64,000 nucleotides of DNA from the NCBI GenBank assembly GCA_948434005.1, contig CAOJEH010000002.1, positions 183,059 to 247,058 of the forward strand. Direction: 5' to 3'. Made by a program: the position numbers and the translations under genes. Within the stretch, counting starts at the first letter, position 1. Every line of letters starts with the position of its first letter. The notes under the pieces are model-generated. The model saw only the letters and a program-made list of their open reading frames with translations, was not told the DNA's origin and did not search any database. Shown here piece after piece: positions 30,777 to 39,789 of the stretch. This DNA is from an uncultured Mycoplasmatota bacterium (lineage in GTDB: Bacteria; Bacillota_I; Bacilli_A; RF39; UBA660).

Positions 30777-32060
30777 TTAGTTTTTAAAATCAAAATAAAA
30801 ATCTAAAATTCTAACTTGATCTCCTTCTTTAGCACCCATTTCTTCTAACTTTTGGTCTATTCCTAGTCTTCTTAATTTCTTAGCAAATCTTAGCATACCT
30901 TCTTCTGATGAAAATTTAGTCATTTTAAATAATTTCTCTACTTTTTCACCTCTTATACACCATAAGTCATCAGCTTCTTTTTCTATGGTATAAGGCTCTT
31001 CCTTTTTAAATTTATATAAAACATGACTTTCAAAAGCATCTTCTTCAAATAAAGGCATATAAGGAAGTTCATCTAACATACTAGCTAAACAGTCAACTAC
31101 TTCACTTAACCCATCATTTGTAGCAGCACTAACTTCAAATATTTTTATCGAAGAATTATTAAGCCTATTTTTAAATTCTAATAAGTTATCATTAAAAGTT
31201 TCTACATCTTTTTTATTTGCAATAATTATTTGAGGTTTATTTAATAATTTTTGATTAAATTCACCTAATTCTTTATTTATTAATAAATAATCATCATAAG
31301 GGTCTCTTCCTTCAGTTGCAGCCATATCAATAACATGTGCAATTACTTTAGTTCTTTCAATATGTCTTAAAAATTTATCACCTAGACCATCTCCTTTTGA
31401 TGCGCCTTCTATTAAACCCGGTAAATCTGCAACTACAAAGCTTTTACCATTACTACTTTTAGTAACACCTAAATTAGGGGTTAGAGTTGTGAAATGATAT
31501 GCTGCTATTTTAGGTTTTGATTTTGATATACAAGATATAATAGTACTTTTTCCAACGCTAGGAAGACCAACAAGCCCAACATCTGCAAGCATCTTAACTT
31601 CTACCTTTAATGTTTTTTCTTCTCCTTCTTCTCCATTTTCAGAGTAATCAGGCGCTGTATTTGATTGAGTTTTAAAAGCAGTATTTCCTCTTCCTCCACG
31701 TCCGCCTTTAGCTACTACTACACTATCATCTTTTTCCTTTAAGTCTCCTAAGATAAAACCAGTATCAACATCTGTCACAACTGTACCTAAAGGTACTTTA
31801 ACAACTAAAGCTTCTGCACCTTTTCCATGTTGATTCTTACCTTTACCATTTTCACCTTTTGCCGCTTTAAGTGTCTTTTGATATCTTAAATCAAGTAAAG
31901 TATGAAGCCCAGTATCAACTTTAAAAATAATATCTCCACCATGTCCACCATTACCACCATATGGACCGCCCATAGCAATATATTTTTCACGACGAAAAGC
32001 TGTACAACCATCTCCACCACGACCAGCAATAACCTTAATTTCTACCTCATCTACAAACAT
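30777..32060 (-). CDS. obg: Obg family GTPase (ribosome assembly)
   Basis: 427 aa with the three classical parts: the glycine-rich Obg fold (1-158: GGDGCTAFRREKYIAMGGPYGGNGGHGG), the G domain with P-loop GLPSVGKST near 165-173, switch YHFTTLTPNLG, DLPGLIEGAS and NKKD, and the C-terminal OCT domain (345-427). Obg acts in late 50S assembly and stress signalling and is placed next to L21/L27 in most Bacillota, as here. The start follows AGGGAGTG. Confidence 0.95.
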   Translation of the reverse strand: MFVDEVEIKVIAGRGGDGCTAFRREKYIAMGGPYGGNGGHGGDIIFKVDTGLHTLLDLRYQKTLKAAKGENGKGKNQHGKGAEALVVKVPLGTVVTDVDTGFILGDLKEKDDSVVVAKGGRGGRGNTAFKTQSNTAPDYSENGEEGEEKTLKVEVKMLADVGLVGLPSVGKSTIISCISKSKPKIAAYHFTTLTPNLGVTKSSNGKSFVVADLPGLIEGASKGDGLGDKFLRHIERTKVIAHVIDMAATEGRDPYDDYLLINKELGEFNQKLLNKPQIIIANKKDVETFNDNLLEFKNRLNNSSIKIFEVSAATNDGLSEVVDCLASMLDELPYMPLFEEDAFESHVLYKFKKEEPYTIEKEADDLWCIRGEKVEKLFKMTKFSSEEGMLRFAKKLRRLGIDQKLEEMGAKEGDQVRILDFYFDFKN

Positions 32061-32121
32061 AAAAACACTCCCTATTATAAGTTATTATACCATGTTTTAA
32101 TATAATTATCTATACATCAAA

Positions 32122-32475
32122 CTATTTATATATTTTTCTCATCATTTTTTTATTTTCTAATAATGCATATCCATGTAGTTCATTCAAATCTTTTTTTATA
32201 AACTCTTTATGTTTATCTATTTTTTTCATTAGCTTAAACTCATCATTAGGCATTAGTATAATTCCAAATACTATAGATAAAATAAGCTCACTTCCGTATA
32301 AATGAACTGCCAAAAGATTATCATAGTTATATATCGTAAATGCCGTAGAAGAAACTAATAATACTGCGCCTGGTGCTATAGTTTTTATATCACTCATTAT
32401 TCTTAAGTTTTTAATTTTCCTATTATTTTTATTAATACGTTTATTCAATTTTTTTATTCTTTTTTCATAATACAT
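32122..32475 (-). CDS. Small two-span membrane protein with LHGYAL tail motif
   Basis: 117 aa. A basic N-terminal helix (residues 1-25, lysine/asparagine-rich) is followed by two hydrophobic spans (about 34-50 and 60-73) and a cytoplasmic tail containing ELHGYALLENKK at about 99-110. The same tail motif occurs in the 109 aa protein at 34330-34659, so the two are paralogues of an unnamed family. It lies between the terminator of the L27 operon and obg. The ribosome site AAGTGGTGACTTAGT-ATG is acceptable. No function can be stated. Confidence 0.6.
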   Translation of the reverse strand: MYYEKRIKKLNKRINKNNRKIKNLRIMSDIKTIAPGAVLLVSSTAFTIYNYDNLLAVHLYGSELILSIVFGIILMPNDEFKLMKKIDKHKEFIKKDLNELHGYALLENKKMMRKIYK

Positions 32476-32513
32476 ACTAAGTCACCACTTTTTGAATATT
32501 ATACTCCAAAAAA

Positions 32514-32541
32514 TTAAAAAAACAAGTATAATTACTTGCTT
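32514..32541 (-). terminator. Terminator of the rplU-prp-rpmA operon
   Basis: Minus strand CAAGT-AATTAT-ACTTG hairpin followed by seven T residues, overlapping the rpmA stop. Confidence 0.85.
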
Positions 32542-32825
32542 TCATTTGGATATACTGAGACTTGTTTCTTATCTCTTCCTAAACGTTCATATTTAACAAT
32601 ACCATCTATTGTTGAGTATATAGTATCATCATTACCGCGTCTTACATTAGTACCTGGAAAAATTTTAGTACCACGTTGACGATATATTATACTTCCTGCA
32701 GTTATAAACTCTCCATCAGCTGCCTTAGCACCAAGTCTACGTCCGATTGAATCACGACCATTTGATGTAGAACCTTGTCCTTTATGGTGAGCAAATAACT
32801 GAATATTTAATCTTAATAATCTCAT
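32532..32825 (-). CDS. rpmA: 50S ribosomal protein L27 with Prp-cleaved extension
   Basis: 97 aa. Residues 1-11 ([11 protein letters not shown]) form the extension found in Bacillota L27; the mature protein would begin [15 protein letters not shown], matching E. coli L27. Removal by Prp is required because the L27 N-terminus reaches the peptidyl transferase centre; this is known from Staphylococcus aureus. Prp is encoded immediately upstream. The body ([33 protein letters not shown], then a DGIVKYER segment) is normal. The ribosome site TAAGGAGGAAAT is close to ideal. Confidence 0.96.
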   Translation of the reverse strand: MRLLRLNIQLFAHHKGQGSTSNGRDSIGRRLGAKAADGEFITAGSIIYRQRGTKIFPGTNVRRGNDDTIYSTIDGIVKYERLGRDKKQVSVYPNESK

Positions 32826-32838
32826 CGATATTTCCTCC

Positions 32839-33141
32839 TTAGTTTATTTTAATAAATTCTTTATAATTATTTTCTAATTCCTTTAGTAGATTAATCATAT
32901 TACAAATTAATACTTGGGTAGTTCTATCAGTACTATTTACTTTTATAGACATACCCTTTTTACTAACCATGTAACTTAAACTATCTTTATCTAAAGACAT
33001 AATACCATTTACTGTTGTAATAACAATACTACTAACAGCACTACAAACTATATCTTTTCCATAGTCATCATACATTGCATGACCTAAAACACTAATTTTA
33101 GAATAGTTTGTACCCTTTTTTTCTATTTTTACTTTAATCAT
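32839..33141 (-). CDS. prp: Ribosomal-processing cysteine protease Prp
   Basis: 100 aa. The catalytic dyad is His21 in GHA and Cys33 in DIVCSAVSS, both in the family-typical context [21 protein letters not shown]. Prp cleaves the N-terminal extension of L27 and, in phages, capsid and scaffold proteins with the same motif. In this genome L32 also carries such a motif, so it may have two ribosomal substrates. It lies between rplU and rpmA; the start is 2 bases after the rplU stop with a poor ribosome site, suggesting translational coupling. Confidence 0.92.
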   Translation of the reverse strand: MIKVKIEKKGTNYSKISVLGHAMYDDYGKDIVCSAVSSIVITTVNGIMSLDKDSLSYMVSKKGMSIKVNSTDRTTQVLICNMINLLKELENNYKEFIKIN

Positions 33142-33143
33142 AA

Positions 33144-33446
33144 TTAACCATTAATCTTTGTAATCTTAATTTGTGTATATGGTTGTCTATGTCCTTGAGT
33201 TTTACGGTTAGATCTATCTTTACTTTTATATTTAAATATTCTTATTTTTCTTTGCTTACCGTTTTTAATAATTTCACCCTCAACAGTAACACCATCAAGA
33301 TATGGATTTCCAACCTTACTATCAAGCATTAACACTTGGTCAAAAACAACTTTATCACCTGCATTAGCATTTAACTTTTCTACATAAATCTCATCGTTTT
33401 CTTTAACGAAATATTGTTTTCCACCAACTTTAATTACAGCGTTCAT
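33144..33446 (-). CDS. rplU: 50S ribosomal protein L21
   Basis: 100 aa, full length. MNAVIKVGGKQYFVKENDEIYVEK start, KVGNPYLDGVTVEGEI centre, and the C-terminal RNA-binding FKYKSKDRSNRKTQGHRQPYT. First gene of the L21-Prp-L27 operon; preceded by AAGGAGGTATATTA and a structured leader, with a near-consensus promoter at 33549-33578. Confidence 0.96.
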   Translation of the reverse strand: MNAVIKVGGKQYFVKENDEIYVEKLNANAGDKVVFDQVLMLDSKVGNPYLDGVTVEGEIIKNGKQRKIRIFKYKSKDRSNRKTQGHRQPYTQIKITKING

Positions 33447-33545
33447 TAATATACCTCCTTTATTTTTCTTAAGACTCGCTCTTAAGGTACAAGTTAACTT
33501 GTTTCTACCTTTTCAATGCGGTTTGAGCATGAGGCGTCAAACGTA
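33447..33545 (-). promoter_or_regulatory. L21 leader (autoregulatory 5' UTR of rplU)
   Basis: About 95 bases of leader between the promoter and rplU. It can form ACAAGT/ACTTGT at 33489-33502 and CTTAAGA-GCGAG-TCTTAAG at 33468-33486, and contains a GC-richer 5' part (TTTGACGCCTCATGC, TCAAACCGC) unlike its surroundings. Position and structure fit the L21 leader family that lets L21 repress its own operon; covariance search was not possible. Confidence 0.65.
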
Positions 33546-33548
33546 AAA

Positions 33549-33578
33549 ATTATAGCATATTTATACTATAAATGTCAA
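33549..33578 (-). promoter_or_regulatory. Sigma-A promoter of the L21 operon
   Basis: Minus strand TTGACA (33573-33578), 18-base spacer, TATAAT (33549-33554). Both hexamers are perfect. It begins just after the stop of the upstream 236 aa gene. Confidence 0.85.
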
Positions 33579-33587
33579 CTATCACAT

Positions 33588-34298
33588 TTAGTTATTTCTA
33601 CGACTATTAAAGTCTATTATTTTATTTCCACATAAATTCCTAGAAGATTTAACTTTCTCTTTATTTTTATTTATACTAGTAGTAGCATCTAATATTTTAT
33701 TTCTTATAGTAGCATTAGATAATTTATCCTGAATCATACGAATATCACTTTCACTCAAATAATTTGATTTCATATAACAAAGGCCATCAATAAAACAACC
33801 CATATCAACTAGACTATTTTTAAGTAGTGCTAAACTAAACGCAAATCTATTTAATCTAGACATGTCATCTAAAAATTCTTCCTCTACACCATTATTTTGA
33901 TAAATTTCATATGCAGTATCAAACAGCAAATCCCAATGCTTTGGTTTTATATCTACACCAATAATCTTGTATTGATAGACATAAGAAGTAAAATTATTAA
34001 CTACCGTTTCTTGAACCATATCTTTATATGAAGTAGAAGTAGAATTATATGTAGTTGCCTCTATTACTTCTTGTTCTTCTATTATATCATCTATATCATC
34101 ATCACTATTTAATTCACTAAGTTCTTCTAATACATCATCATCTAAAAAGTCTTCTACATATCTATATCCAAATTCATCAATCAACTGTTTTATTTCTATA
34201 TCAATATTTAATGAAATAGAGTCCTGTTTTATATTAATAGCAGCGTCTTGAATAATAGCCAATTCTTCATTTAATAATGTCATAACCATATATTCCAT
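33588..34298 (-). CDS. Hypothetical acidic protein
   Basis: 236 aa soluble protein of unknown family. The first 80 residues are very acidic with a DDDIDDIIEEQE run near 67-78, a Ser/Thr/Tyr-rich linker follows, and residues 100-205 look all-helical. The last 30 residues are basic. No catalytic motif is visible. The ribosome site AGGAGTGATTTACT-ATG is good. It ends about 10 bases before the rplU promoter, so transcription running through could affect that operon. Confidence 0.6.
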   Translation of the reverse strand: MEYMVMTLLNEELAIIQDAAINIKQDSISLNIDIEIKQLIDEFGYRYVEDFLDDDVLEELSELNSDDDIDDIIEEQEVIEATTYNSTSTSYKDMVQETVVNNFTSYVYQYKIIGVDIKPKHWDLLFDTAYEIYQNNGVEEEFLDDMSRLNRFAFSLALLKNSLVDMGCFIDGLCYMKSNYLSESDIRMIQDKLSNATIRNKILDATTSINKNKEKVKSSRNLCGNKIIDFNSRRNN

Positions 34299-34329
34299 AG
34301 TAAATCACTCCTAAACAACAAATATTAAA

Positions 34330-34659
34330 TTATTTCTTTATAGATTCTTTTTTACCATATACTTTATTATCTTCTAATGCATAACCATGAAGAACATTAA
34401 TATATTTTTTGGTACTATTATCAATCTTCTTATTTAACATATGCCCTATTCCAAACCAAATACCAGTACCTGCTAAAGAAGTACCTGTAACTGCAAAAGC
34501 ACCAGGATAACCAGGTGTTTTAATAAAATAACCCGCAGCTCCCATAGTTAATATAGAAGCAGTAAATGTAAGATTACTACATATATTATTCATTCTCATA
34601 TTTTTTCTTATTTTACTATTAAGCTCATCTATTATTGCATCTTTATTTCCGTTTTCCAT
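34330..34659 (-). CDS. Small two-span membrane protein, LHGYAL paralogue
   Basis: 109 aa. Layout equals that of the 117 aa protein at 32122-32475: charged N-terminal helix, two hydrophobic spans (about 29-46 and 53-73, glycine-rich) and a tail containing VLHGYALEDNK at about 89-99. The shared motif HGYAL plus two residues and NK is the only strong similarity, suggesting a conserved tail function such as binding a partner. It sits 31 bases upstream of the 236 aa gene and is probably cotranscribed with it. Confidence 0.6.
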   Translation of the reverse strand: MENGNKDAIIDELNSKIRKNMRMNNICSNLTFTASILTMGAAGYFIKTPGYPGAFAVTGTSLAGTGIWFGIGHMLNKKIDNSTKKYINVLHGYALEDNKVYGKKESIKK

Positions 34660-34732
34660 AATACTAATGCCCCCTTAAAAGTATTCCTATTATAACATAA
34701 CAATATATATAAATCAATAATTAAATTAAAAT

Positions 34733-34756
34733 AAAAAAGCATATAATGCTTTTATA
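34733..34756 (-). terminator. Terminator of the phosphorelay operon
   Basis: Minus strand AAAAGCAT-TAT-ATGCTTTT hairpin followed by T residues, overlapping the stop of the last HPt-REC gene. Confidence 0.85.
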
Positions 34757-35537
34757 ATTGATCATTAAAATAAATTGTTTTATCAAGTACTTGTTTTACA
34801 TCTCTTTCATTAAATGGTTTTACTAATATATCAACTATACCATAAGAGAAAACTCTATCTCGTGTTTCTTTAGAATTATCACTTGTAATAATAGATACAG
34901 GAATTGTTGAAAATAAATTATTAGTTTTAAAATAATTTAATACATCATAACCATTAACTCCAGGCATATTAAGATCTAACAATACTGCAACTATTTTATG
35001 CTCAGTATCATTTGCAATATAGTTAATTGCATCATTCCCATCCGGTGCTATTTTTACATTATAAGTATTACTAAATATCTTACTTACAAAATTTCTAGTT
35101 ACATTAGAATCATCAACTACTAATATAGTTTTATCACTAATTGGTTTTTCTTCAGTAGAAACAGTTTTAACAACAATTTCTCTTCCTAAATATTCTTCTA
35201 CTAATTTAATAATTCTACTAGCTTCACCTATTAATTCATCATAGTGATCAACAACATAAAACATATTATTCTTTTTACTTTCCATTTCGTGATTATAAGC
35301 TAGTTCTGCTAATTTATCAAATCCAAAATATTTAGAATCACTCTTTAGTGCATGAACTTCTATCGCATAATTTGCCATATCAGATATTTCTTTATACTTT
35401 TTAATTCTATCAAGTCTATTACCTACTTCATTTAAAAAATCTTCTAAAGTAGAATCATACATCTGCATATCACCAAATAATTCTAAACTTTTTTCTACAT
35501 TAACTCCATTTGCTATTAATATATTTACATCTTTCAT
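34752..35537 (-). CDS. HPt-REC phosphorelay protein 2
   Basis: 261 aa. Residues 1-118 form a histidine phosphotransfer domain: GVNVEKSLELFGD entry and EVHALKSDSKYFG with the phosphorylatable His62. Residues 137-258 form a receiver with acidic pair Asp142/143, phospho-acceptor Asp188 in LLDLNMPG, and Lys240 in VKPF. No output domain is present, so the receiver must act by protein contact or as a phosphate sink. It is 11 bases after a similar gene and shares its order (HPt then REC), indicating duplication. All catalytic residues are intact. Confidence 0.85.
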   Translation of the reverse strand: MKDVNILIANGVNVEKSLELFGDMQMYDSTLEDFLNEVGNRLDRIKKYKEISDMANYAIEVHALKSDSKYFGFDKLAELAYNHEMESKKNNMFYVVDHYDELIGEASRIIKLVEEYLGREIVVKTVSTEEKPISDKTILVVDDSNVTRNFVSKIFSNTYNVKIAPDGNDAINYIANDTEHKIVAVLLDLNMPGVNGYDVLNYFKTNNLFSTIPVSIITSDNSKETRDRVFSYGIVDILVKPFNERDVKQVLDKTIYFNDQL

Positions 35538-35548
35538 ACAACCACCTA

Positions 35549-36382
35549 TTAAATATTTCCATAATCAATTGTTTTTTCTACAACAAGTTTTACATTTTCC
35601 TTAGAAAAAGGTTTATTAAGCATATCAACTACTGGATAAGTAAATGCTTTATCAATAGATTCTTTATCACTAGCACCAGAAATTATTGATACAGGTATTT
35701 TATTAAATAAATTATTCTCTTTAAAATATTCTAATACTTGAAAGCCACTAATTATAGGCATATTAAGATCAAGTAACATAGCAGCTATCTTATCTTGATT
35801 AGAACTAACTATATTTATTACTTCTTGTCCATTAGATGCCATTAATAATTCATAACTATCACTAAATATTTCTTTAACAAAATCTCTAATAATAAGTGAA
35901 TCATCTGCTACTAAAATAGCTTTAGTAGCCATATTAACTTCCTTTGGAGAAATTACTTCTACTGTATCACTACTATTAGATTGATTTATATTAACAACAG
36001 GTGGAGTATTATTAGTAGTATCACCACTACCTAAATAACTATTAACTACTGATATTATTCTATTAGCTTCAGTTATTAACTCATTATAATGATTATTAAC
36101 ACTAGTAATATCACCTGCTTTACTAGCCATTTCATGATTATATGCTAATTCTGCTAAAGCAGTAAAACCTAAATACTTTGAATCACTCTTTAAAGAATGA
36201 ACCTCTATTGCATAGTTTGCCATATCAGACATTTCTCTATATGTTTTTATATTAGCCATTCTATCATTAAATGATTTTTGAAATTCACCCATTATCTGAT
36301 TATACATATTAATATCACCAAGTAATTCAATACCAGAGTCTACTGCAACACCATTTGTTATTAAAAAATTCTTATCCTTCAT
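35549..36382 (-). CDS. HPt-REC phosphorelay protein 1
   Basis: 277 aa paralogue of the following gene. The HPt domain (1-118) has EVHSLKSDSKYLG with His62; a Ser/Asn/Pro-rich linker (120-150) is longer than in the paralogue; the receiver (154-274) has Asp160/161, acceptor Asp205 in LLDLNMPI and Lys257 in NKPF. It lies 34 bases after the hybrid kinase gene, so kinase, HPt and receivers form one relay. As in the paralogue there is no DNA-binding or enzymatic output. The ribosome site is GGTGATAAT-ATG. Confidence 0.85.
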   Translation of the reverse strand: MKDKNFLITNGVAVDSGIELLGDINMYNQIMGEFQKSFNDRMANIKTYREMSDMANYAIEVHSLKSDSKYLGFTALAELAYNHEMASKAGDITSVNNHYNELITEANRIISVVNSYLGSGDTTNNTPPVVNINQSNSSDTVEVISPKEVNMATKAILVADDSLIIRDFVKEIFSDSYELLMASNGQEVINIVSSNQDKIAAMLLDLNMPIISGFQVLEYFKENNLFNKIPVSIISGASDKESIDKAFTYPVVDMLNKPFSKENVKLVVEKTIDYGNI

Positions 36383-36416
36383 ATTATCACCCTATTATAA
36401 ATTATAACATAACTAA

Positions 36417-38228
36417 TTATTTATTTAAATACTTTGAAATAATATTATTTAACTCTACCTTGTTAATTGGTTTTGCTAAATAGTCTGTAAATCCTTCAGA
36501 AATATATTTTTCTCTCATTCCTGCTATTGCATTAGCGGTTAGTGCAATAACTGGTACATTAAAGCCATCTATTTCTTTTAATTTTTTTAAAGTTTCAACA
36601 CCGCTCATTTTAGGCATCATATCATCCATTAAAATAATATCATAATTTTCCCCTGCATTAATTTTATCTATACAAGAAAAACCACTATCAACTTCTTCTG
36701 TAATAACTTTATAATTTTGTAAAAGTCTTGATGCAACCTTTAAATTAATTTTATTATCATCTACAATTAATACTCTTTTTCCTGATACATCAATTTCTTT
36801 TTCTTCTTTAATGTCTTCTTCTATTTCATCTGCTACAGCAGCAATAATCTTTTGGTCTATTGCTATAGTAAATTTAGACCCTTTTCCATAAACACTTTGA
36901 ACAACAATTCTACCACCCATTAGTTCAACTAACTTTTTAGTAATAGCAAGACCTAAACCAGTGCCTTCAATAGTAATATTTTTATCTAAATCAAATCTTT
37001 CAAACTTAGAAAATAACTTAGAAATATTTTCTTGTTTAATACCAATACCAGAGTCTTCTACAGATACAATTATTCTACATATATCATCTTTAATAACAGA
37101 AGAAACTTTAAAATCAATATACCCTTCCTTCGTATATTTAATAGCATTAGTCAAAATATTTAATATAACTTGTTTAACACGAGTATAATCCCCATATAAT
37201 ATGGCAGGTATACTATCATCATAAGAATATTTAAACTCAAGAGCTTTATCACCCAGTCTACCTTTAGATAGTATTACTAATTCATCAAATATTTCTTTAA
37301 ATCGATATTCTTTATTAACAATTTCAATTTTACCTGATTCTATCTTAGAAATATCTAATATACCATTTATAATTTCTAATAAACTATTAGATGCCATAAT
37401 TATATCGTCTACTTCTTCTAAAGCCTCTTTAGGAAGTTCCTCTTCTTTCAAAGCTTGAGAAAAACCAACAATTGCATTTAAAGGAGTTCTAATTTCATGA
37501 GACATACTAGATAAAAATTCAGTCTTAGCTTGATTTGCTTTATCTGCCCTGTCTTTAGCAACATTTAATTCTTTTATCAATTTCATATCAGGATTTTCTA
37601 TTGTGAAGTACATTAAAAAAGTAATAAATGTTTCCATAGAAGTCATTACCAATAATCCTGGATTTGTAGATTGTAAAAACATAACAAATAAACCTATAGT
37701 CATAAATGCAAAAAGTGGCATATACTTTTTTTGCTTTAATTTCTTAAAGTTAATAATCATACATATTATCCAACTAAATATCAATAACCCACTTACTAAA
37801 TAAGTAAAATCAGCACTTGGGCCATAAGAATAAACTGTAGTTCCATTATCTTTATATAGTAATGGTAAACAACTCATTACTACAATACTTATTATCAATA
37901 ACGTTATTATAATTTTTATAACTTTTTTAAATTTTATACCATCTTTTCTTGATATAGCAAAAATATATAACGTAAAAATATAAATCCAACATAAAAGATA
38001 AACTAAATACATCTTTGTTACAATCAAATTTAAAATTGGAAATTGACTCATAACTTTAATTGTATAAACACTAAATATATCAATAATTAACCCAATAAAG
38101 TTAGTAATCATTAATATTCTAAAAATTTTATTTTCTATTGTATCTAATCTCTGTTTTGCATAATAAACGATCAATAGCAAAATCATATAAATAATACTAA
38201 TAACTTGAAAAAATATACCACTTGACAT
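36417..38228 (-). CDS. Membrane hybrid sensor histidine kinase
   Basis: 603 aa. Residues 1-210 contain about seven hydrophobic spans, similar to a 7TM sensor of the histidine-kinase type; a short coiled segment leads to the HisKA domain with phosphorylated His244 in SSMSHEIRTPLNAIVGF. The ATPase domain follows (N-box ILTNAIKYT, G1 VEDSGIGI, G2 GTGLGLAI), and residues 480-600 are a receiver with IVDDNKIN, LMDDMMP and a final AKPI. The ligand is unknown. It heads an operon with two HPt-REC proteins, giving His-Asp-His-Asp transfer. Start supported by GAAGGAGTTTTT-ATG... that is, a near-ideal site. Confidence 0.9.
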   Translation of the reverse strand: MSSGIFFQVISIIYMILLLIVYYAKQRLDTIENKIFRILMITNFIGLIIDIFSVYTIKVMSQFPILNLIVTKMYLVYLLCWIYIFTLYIFAISRKDGIKFKKVIKIIITLLIISIVVMSCLPLLYKDNGTTVYSYGPSADFTYLVSGLLIFSWIICMIINFKKLKQKKYMPLFAFMTIGLFVMFLQSTNPGLLVMTSMETFITFLMYFTIENPDMKLIKELNVAKDRADKANQAKTEFLSSMSHEIRTPLNAIVGFSQALKEEELPKEALEEVDDIIMASNSLLEIINGILDISKIESGKIEIVNKEYRFKEIFDELVILSKGRLGDKALEFKYSYDDSIPAILYGDYTRVKQVILNILTNAIKYTKEGYIDFKVSSVIKDDICRIIVSVEDSGIGIKQENISKLFSKFERFDLDKNITIEGTGLGLAITKKLVELMGGRIVVQSVYGKGSKFTIAIDQKIIAAVADEIEEDIKEEKEIDVSGKRVLIVDDNKINLKVASRLLQNYKVITEEVDSGFSCIDKINAGENYDIILMDDMMPKMSGVETLKKLKEIDGFNVPVIALTANAIAGMREKYISEGFTDYLAKPINKVELNNIISKYLNK

Positions 38229-38303
38229 ATAAAAACTCCTTCATCTATTTTTATCTAATCTTATATAGAACATTATAACATAAAAAAAGCAATAAATATT
38301 CAT

Positions 38304-39152
38304 CTATTTACTACTTTTTTCTCTAATGTATTCTAAATTTTGTTTTTCTAATGTTAAAACCTTATTTCTGAGAATTTTATTATCTTCTTCTAATTGACCT
38401 GAATGACAACAAAACGGAGCTCCAAAGCGAACAATTAAACTATCACTTCCAACATTATAATTTCCATTAACAGCAAATGGTACTACTTGCGCATTACTCT
38501 TTGCAGCCATAGAAACTGCTCCATATTTAAATGGTAATAATAAAGAATTATCATATTGTTCTTCATCTATTATCGACTCATTTTTAAATTTAATTAAAGA
38601 TTCATCTACATTAAAGATATATTTACTTAACATTTCATTAGATATTTTTTCTTGTTCATATAGTTTTAGTAATAAGTTTACTTGAGATTCTAATGGATTT
38701 TCTTGTCTAATTTTTTTATAAAAATCTTCATAATTATATTCCTGGTTAGTTATATTATATAATTCCTTTATTCTACTACTTTTCAAACCATTTCTAGTAC
38801 CTTCTGGGAAAAGTCCAACTACACTTCCAAGTTCTAAATATTCAAGTGAAATATCAGTAGCTTCACTAGCATCTCCATTTCTATCAACACAAATAGCACC
38901 AGTTAGTTTAAAAAAGGGACCTAATTTACTATCAAAGTATTCTTTTTTTGACATCCAATGAGATGTTCTTTTAGTTGAACAGATAACTGGAAATTGATCC
39001 CAAACATGTAAATGATTCCCACATAATAATACAGGACCATCCTTAGGAATATATCCCTTATTTATAATCATAGGATTATAGCAAATTTTAAATAAGGGAG
39101 AACCAACAAAACGACTTATTTGATAACCTATTTTACCTTTTTCTTTAACCAT
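38304..39152 (-). CDS. PlsC-type 1-acylglycerol-3-phosphate acyltransferase-like protein
   Basis: 282 aa. The acyltransferase motif I is NHLHVWD (H-x4-D) near 47-53, motif III is FPEGTRN near 115, and motif IV region VVPFAVNG lies near 222. Between motifs III and IV there is an insert of about 65 mostly helical, charged residues, which makes it longer than a plain PlsC. No membrane span is obvious. It overlaps the HAD gene by 8 bases and ends an operon that starts with an acyl-adenylate ligase, so the three probably attach fatty acyl chains to a glycerol- or sugar-containing lipid. The exact substrate is unknown. Confidence 0.75.
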   Translation of the reverse strand: MVKEKGKIGYQISRFVGSPLFKICYNPMIINKGYIPKDGPVLLCGNHLHVWDQFPVICSTKRTSHWMSKKEYFDSKLGPFFKLTGAICVDRNGDASEATDISLEYLELGSVVGLFPEGTRNGLKSSRIKELYNITNQEYNYEDFYKKIRQENPLESQVNLLLKLYEQEKISNEMLSKYIFNVDESLIKFKNESIIDEEQYDNSLLLPFKYGAVSMAAKSNAQVVPFAVNGNYNVGSDSLIVRFGAPFCCHSGQLEEDNKILRNKVLTLEKQNLEYIREKSSK

Positions 39153-39789
39153 TTATACCACCTTTTTGAAATACTCTATAACTTCTTCTTTTATATTCAG
39201 TAACAACACGATAAAACTCTAGAAAATTTACAACTTTATATACATTATCTATATTATCATATTTACAATCCTTGTTATGATTTTCTTCGAAATAGGAAAC
39301 ATTGGTAACTGTCTTTAAACAATTAATATTTTTAGATTGATCATCCACTGCAAACTCTATTTTCTCATTAATACAAGTCTCAGTTTTTTCAATAGCACTA
39401 GTTTCTTCATCATAATAAAATATATGATCATATGGAATATTTTCTTTACGAAGAAAATATTTAAGCATACTCCTAAATAATCTACCCGTAGTATTTTGTT
39501 CCGTTGTATGGGCTCTTGCTGTTAAAATGTATATTTCGTCTCCCTCTTCTTTCAATTTATTCATAACTAGAGAAGCATCTTTCCTAGCCTTTTCTAATAA
39601 ACAATATCTCCAAATATATTTTTTCCAGAATTTATCTTCTTCCTCTTGGCTACAATTAAACATTTCTTTAAATCTTAATTTACTAGTATCTATGGGTTTA
39701 TTTTGATCACCAAAAAATCGTCTACCATATTTAATTTCAAATTCCTGCAAATTTGTTAAAATACCATCTACATCAAATGCTATTTTCAT
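39145..39789 (-). CDS. HAD superfamily phosphatase / nucleotidase-like protein
   Basis: 214 aa. HAD motif I is FDVDGILTN at residues 4-12 with both aspartates, motif II is ILTARAHTT near 93, and the motif IV region is EFAVDDQ near 155. It resembles YqfW-type or 5'-nucleotidase-like HAD enzymes in length. It sits between and overlaps the ligase (4 bases) and acyltransferase (8 bases), so it may dephosphorylate a lipid-phosphate intermediate; a nucleotidase role is also possible. The C-terminal 30 residues are basic. Confidence 0.7.
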   Translation of the reverse strand: MKIAFDVDGILTNLQEFEIKYGRRFFGDQNKPIDTSKLRFKEMFNCSQEEEDKFWKKYIWRYCLLEKARKDASLVMNKLKEEGDEIYILTARAHTTEQNTTGRLFRSMLKYFLRKENIPYDHIFYYDEETSAIEKTETCINEKIEFAVDDQSKNINCLKTVTNVSYFEENHNKDCKYDNIDNVYKVVNFLEFYRVVTEYKRRSYRVFQKGGING

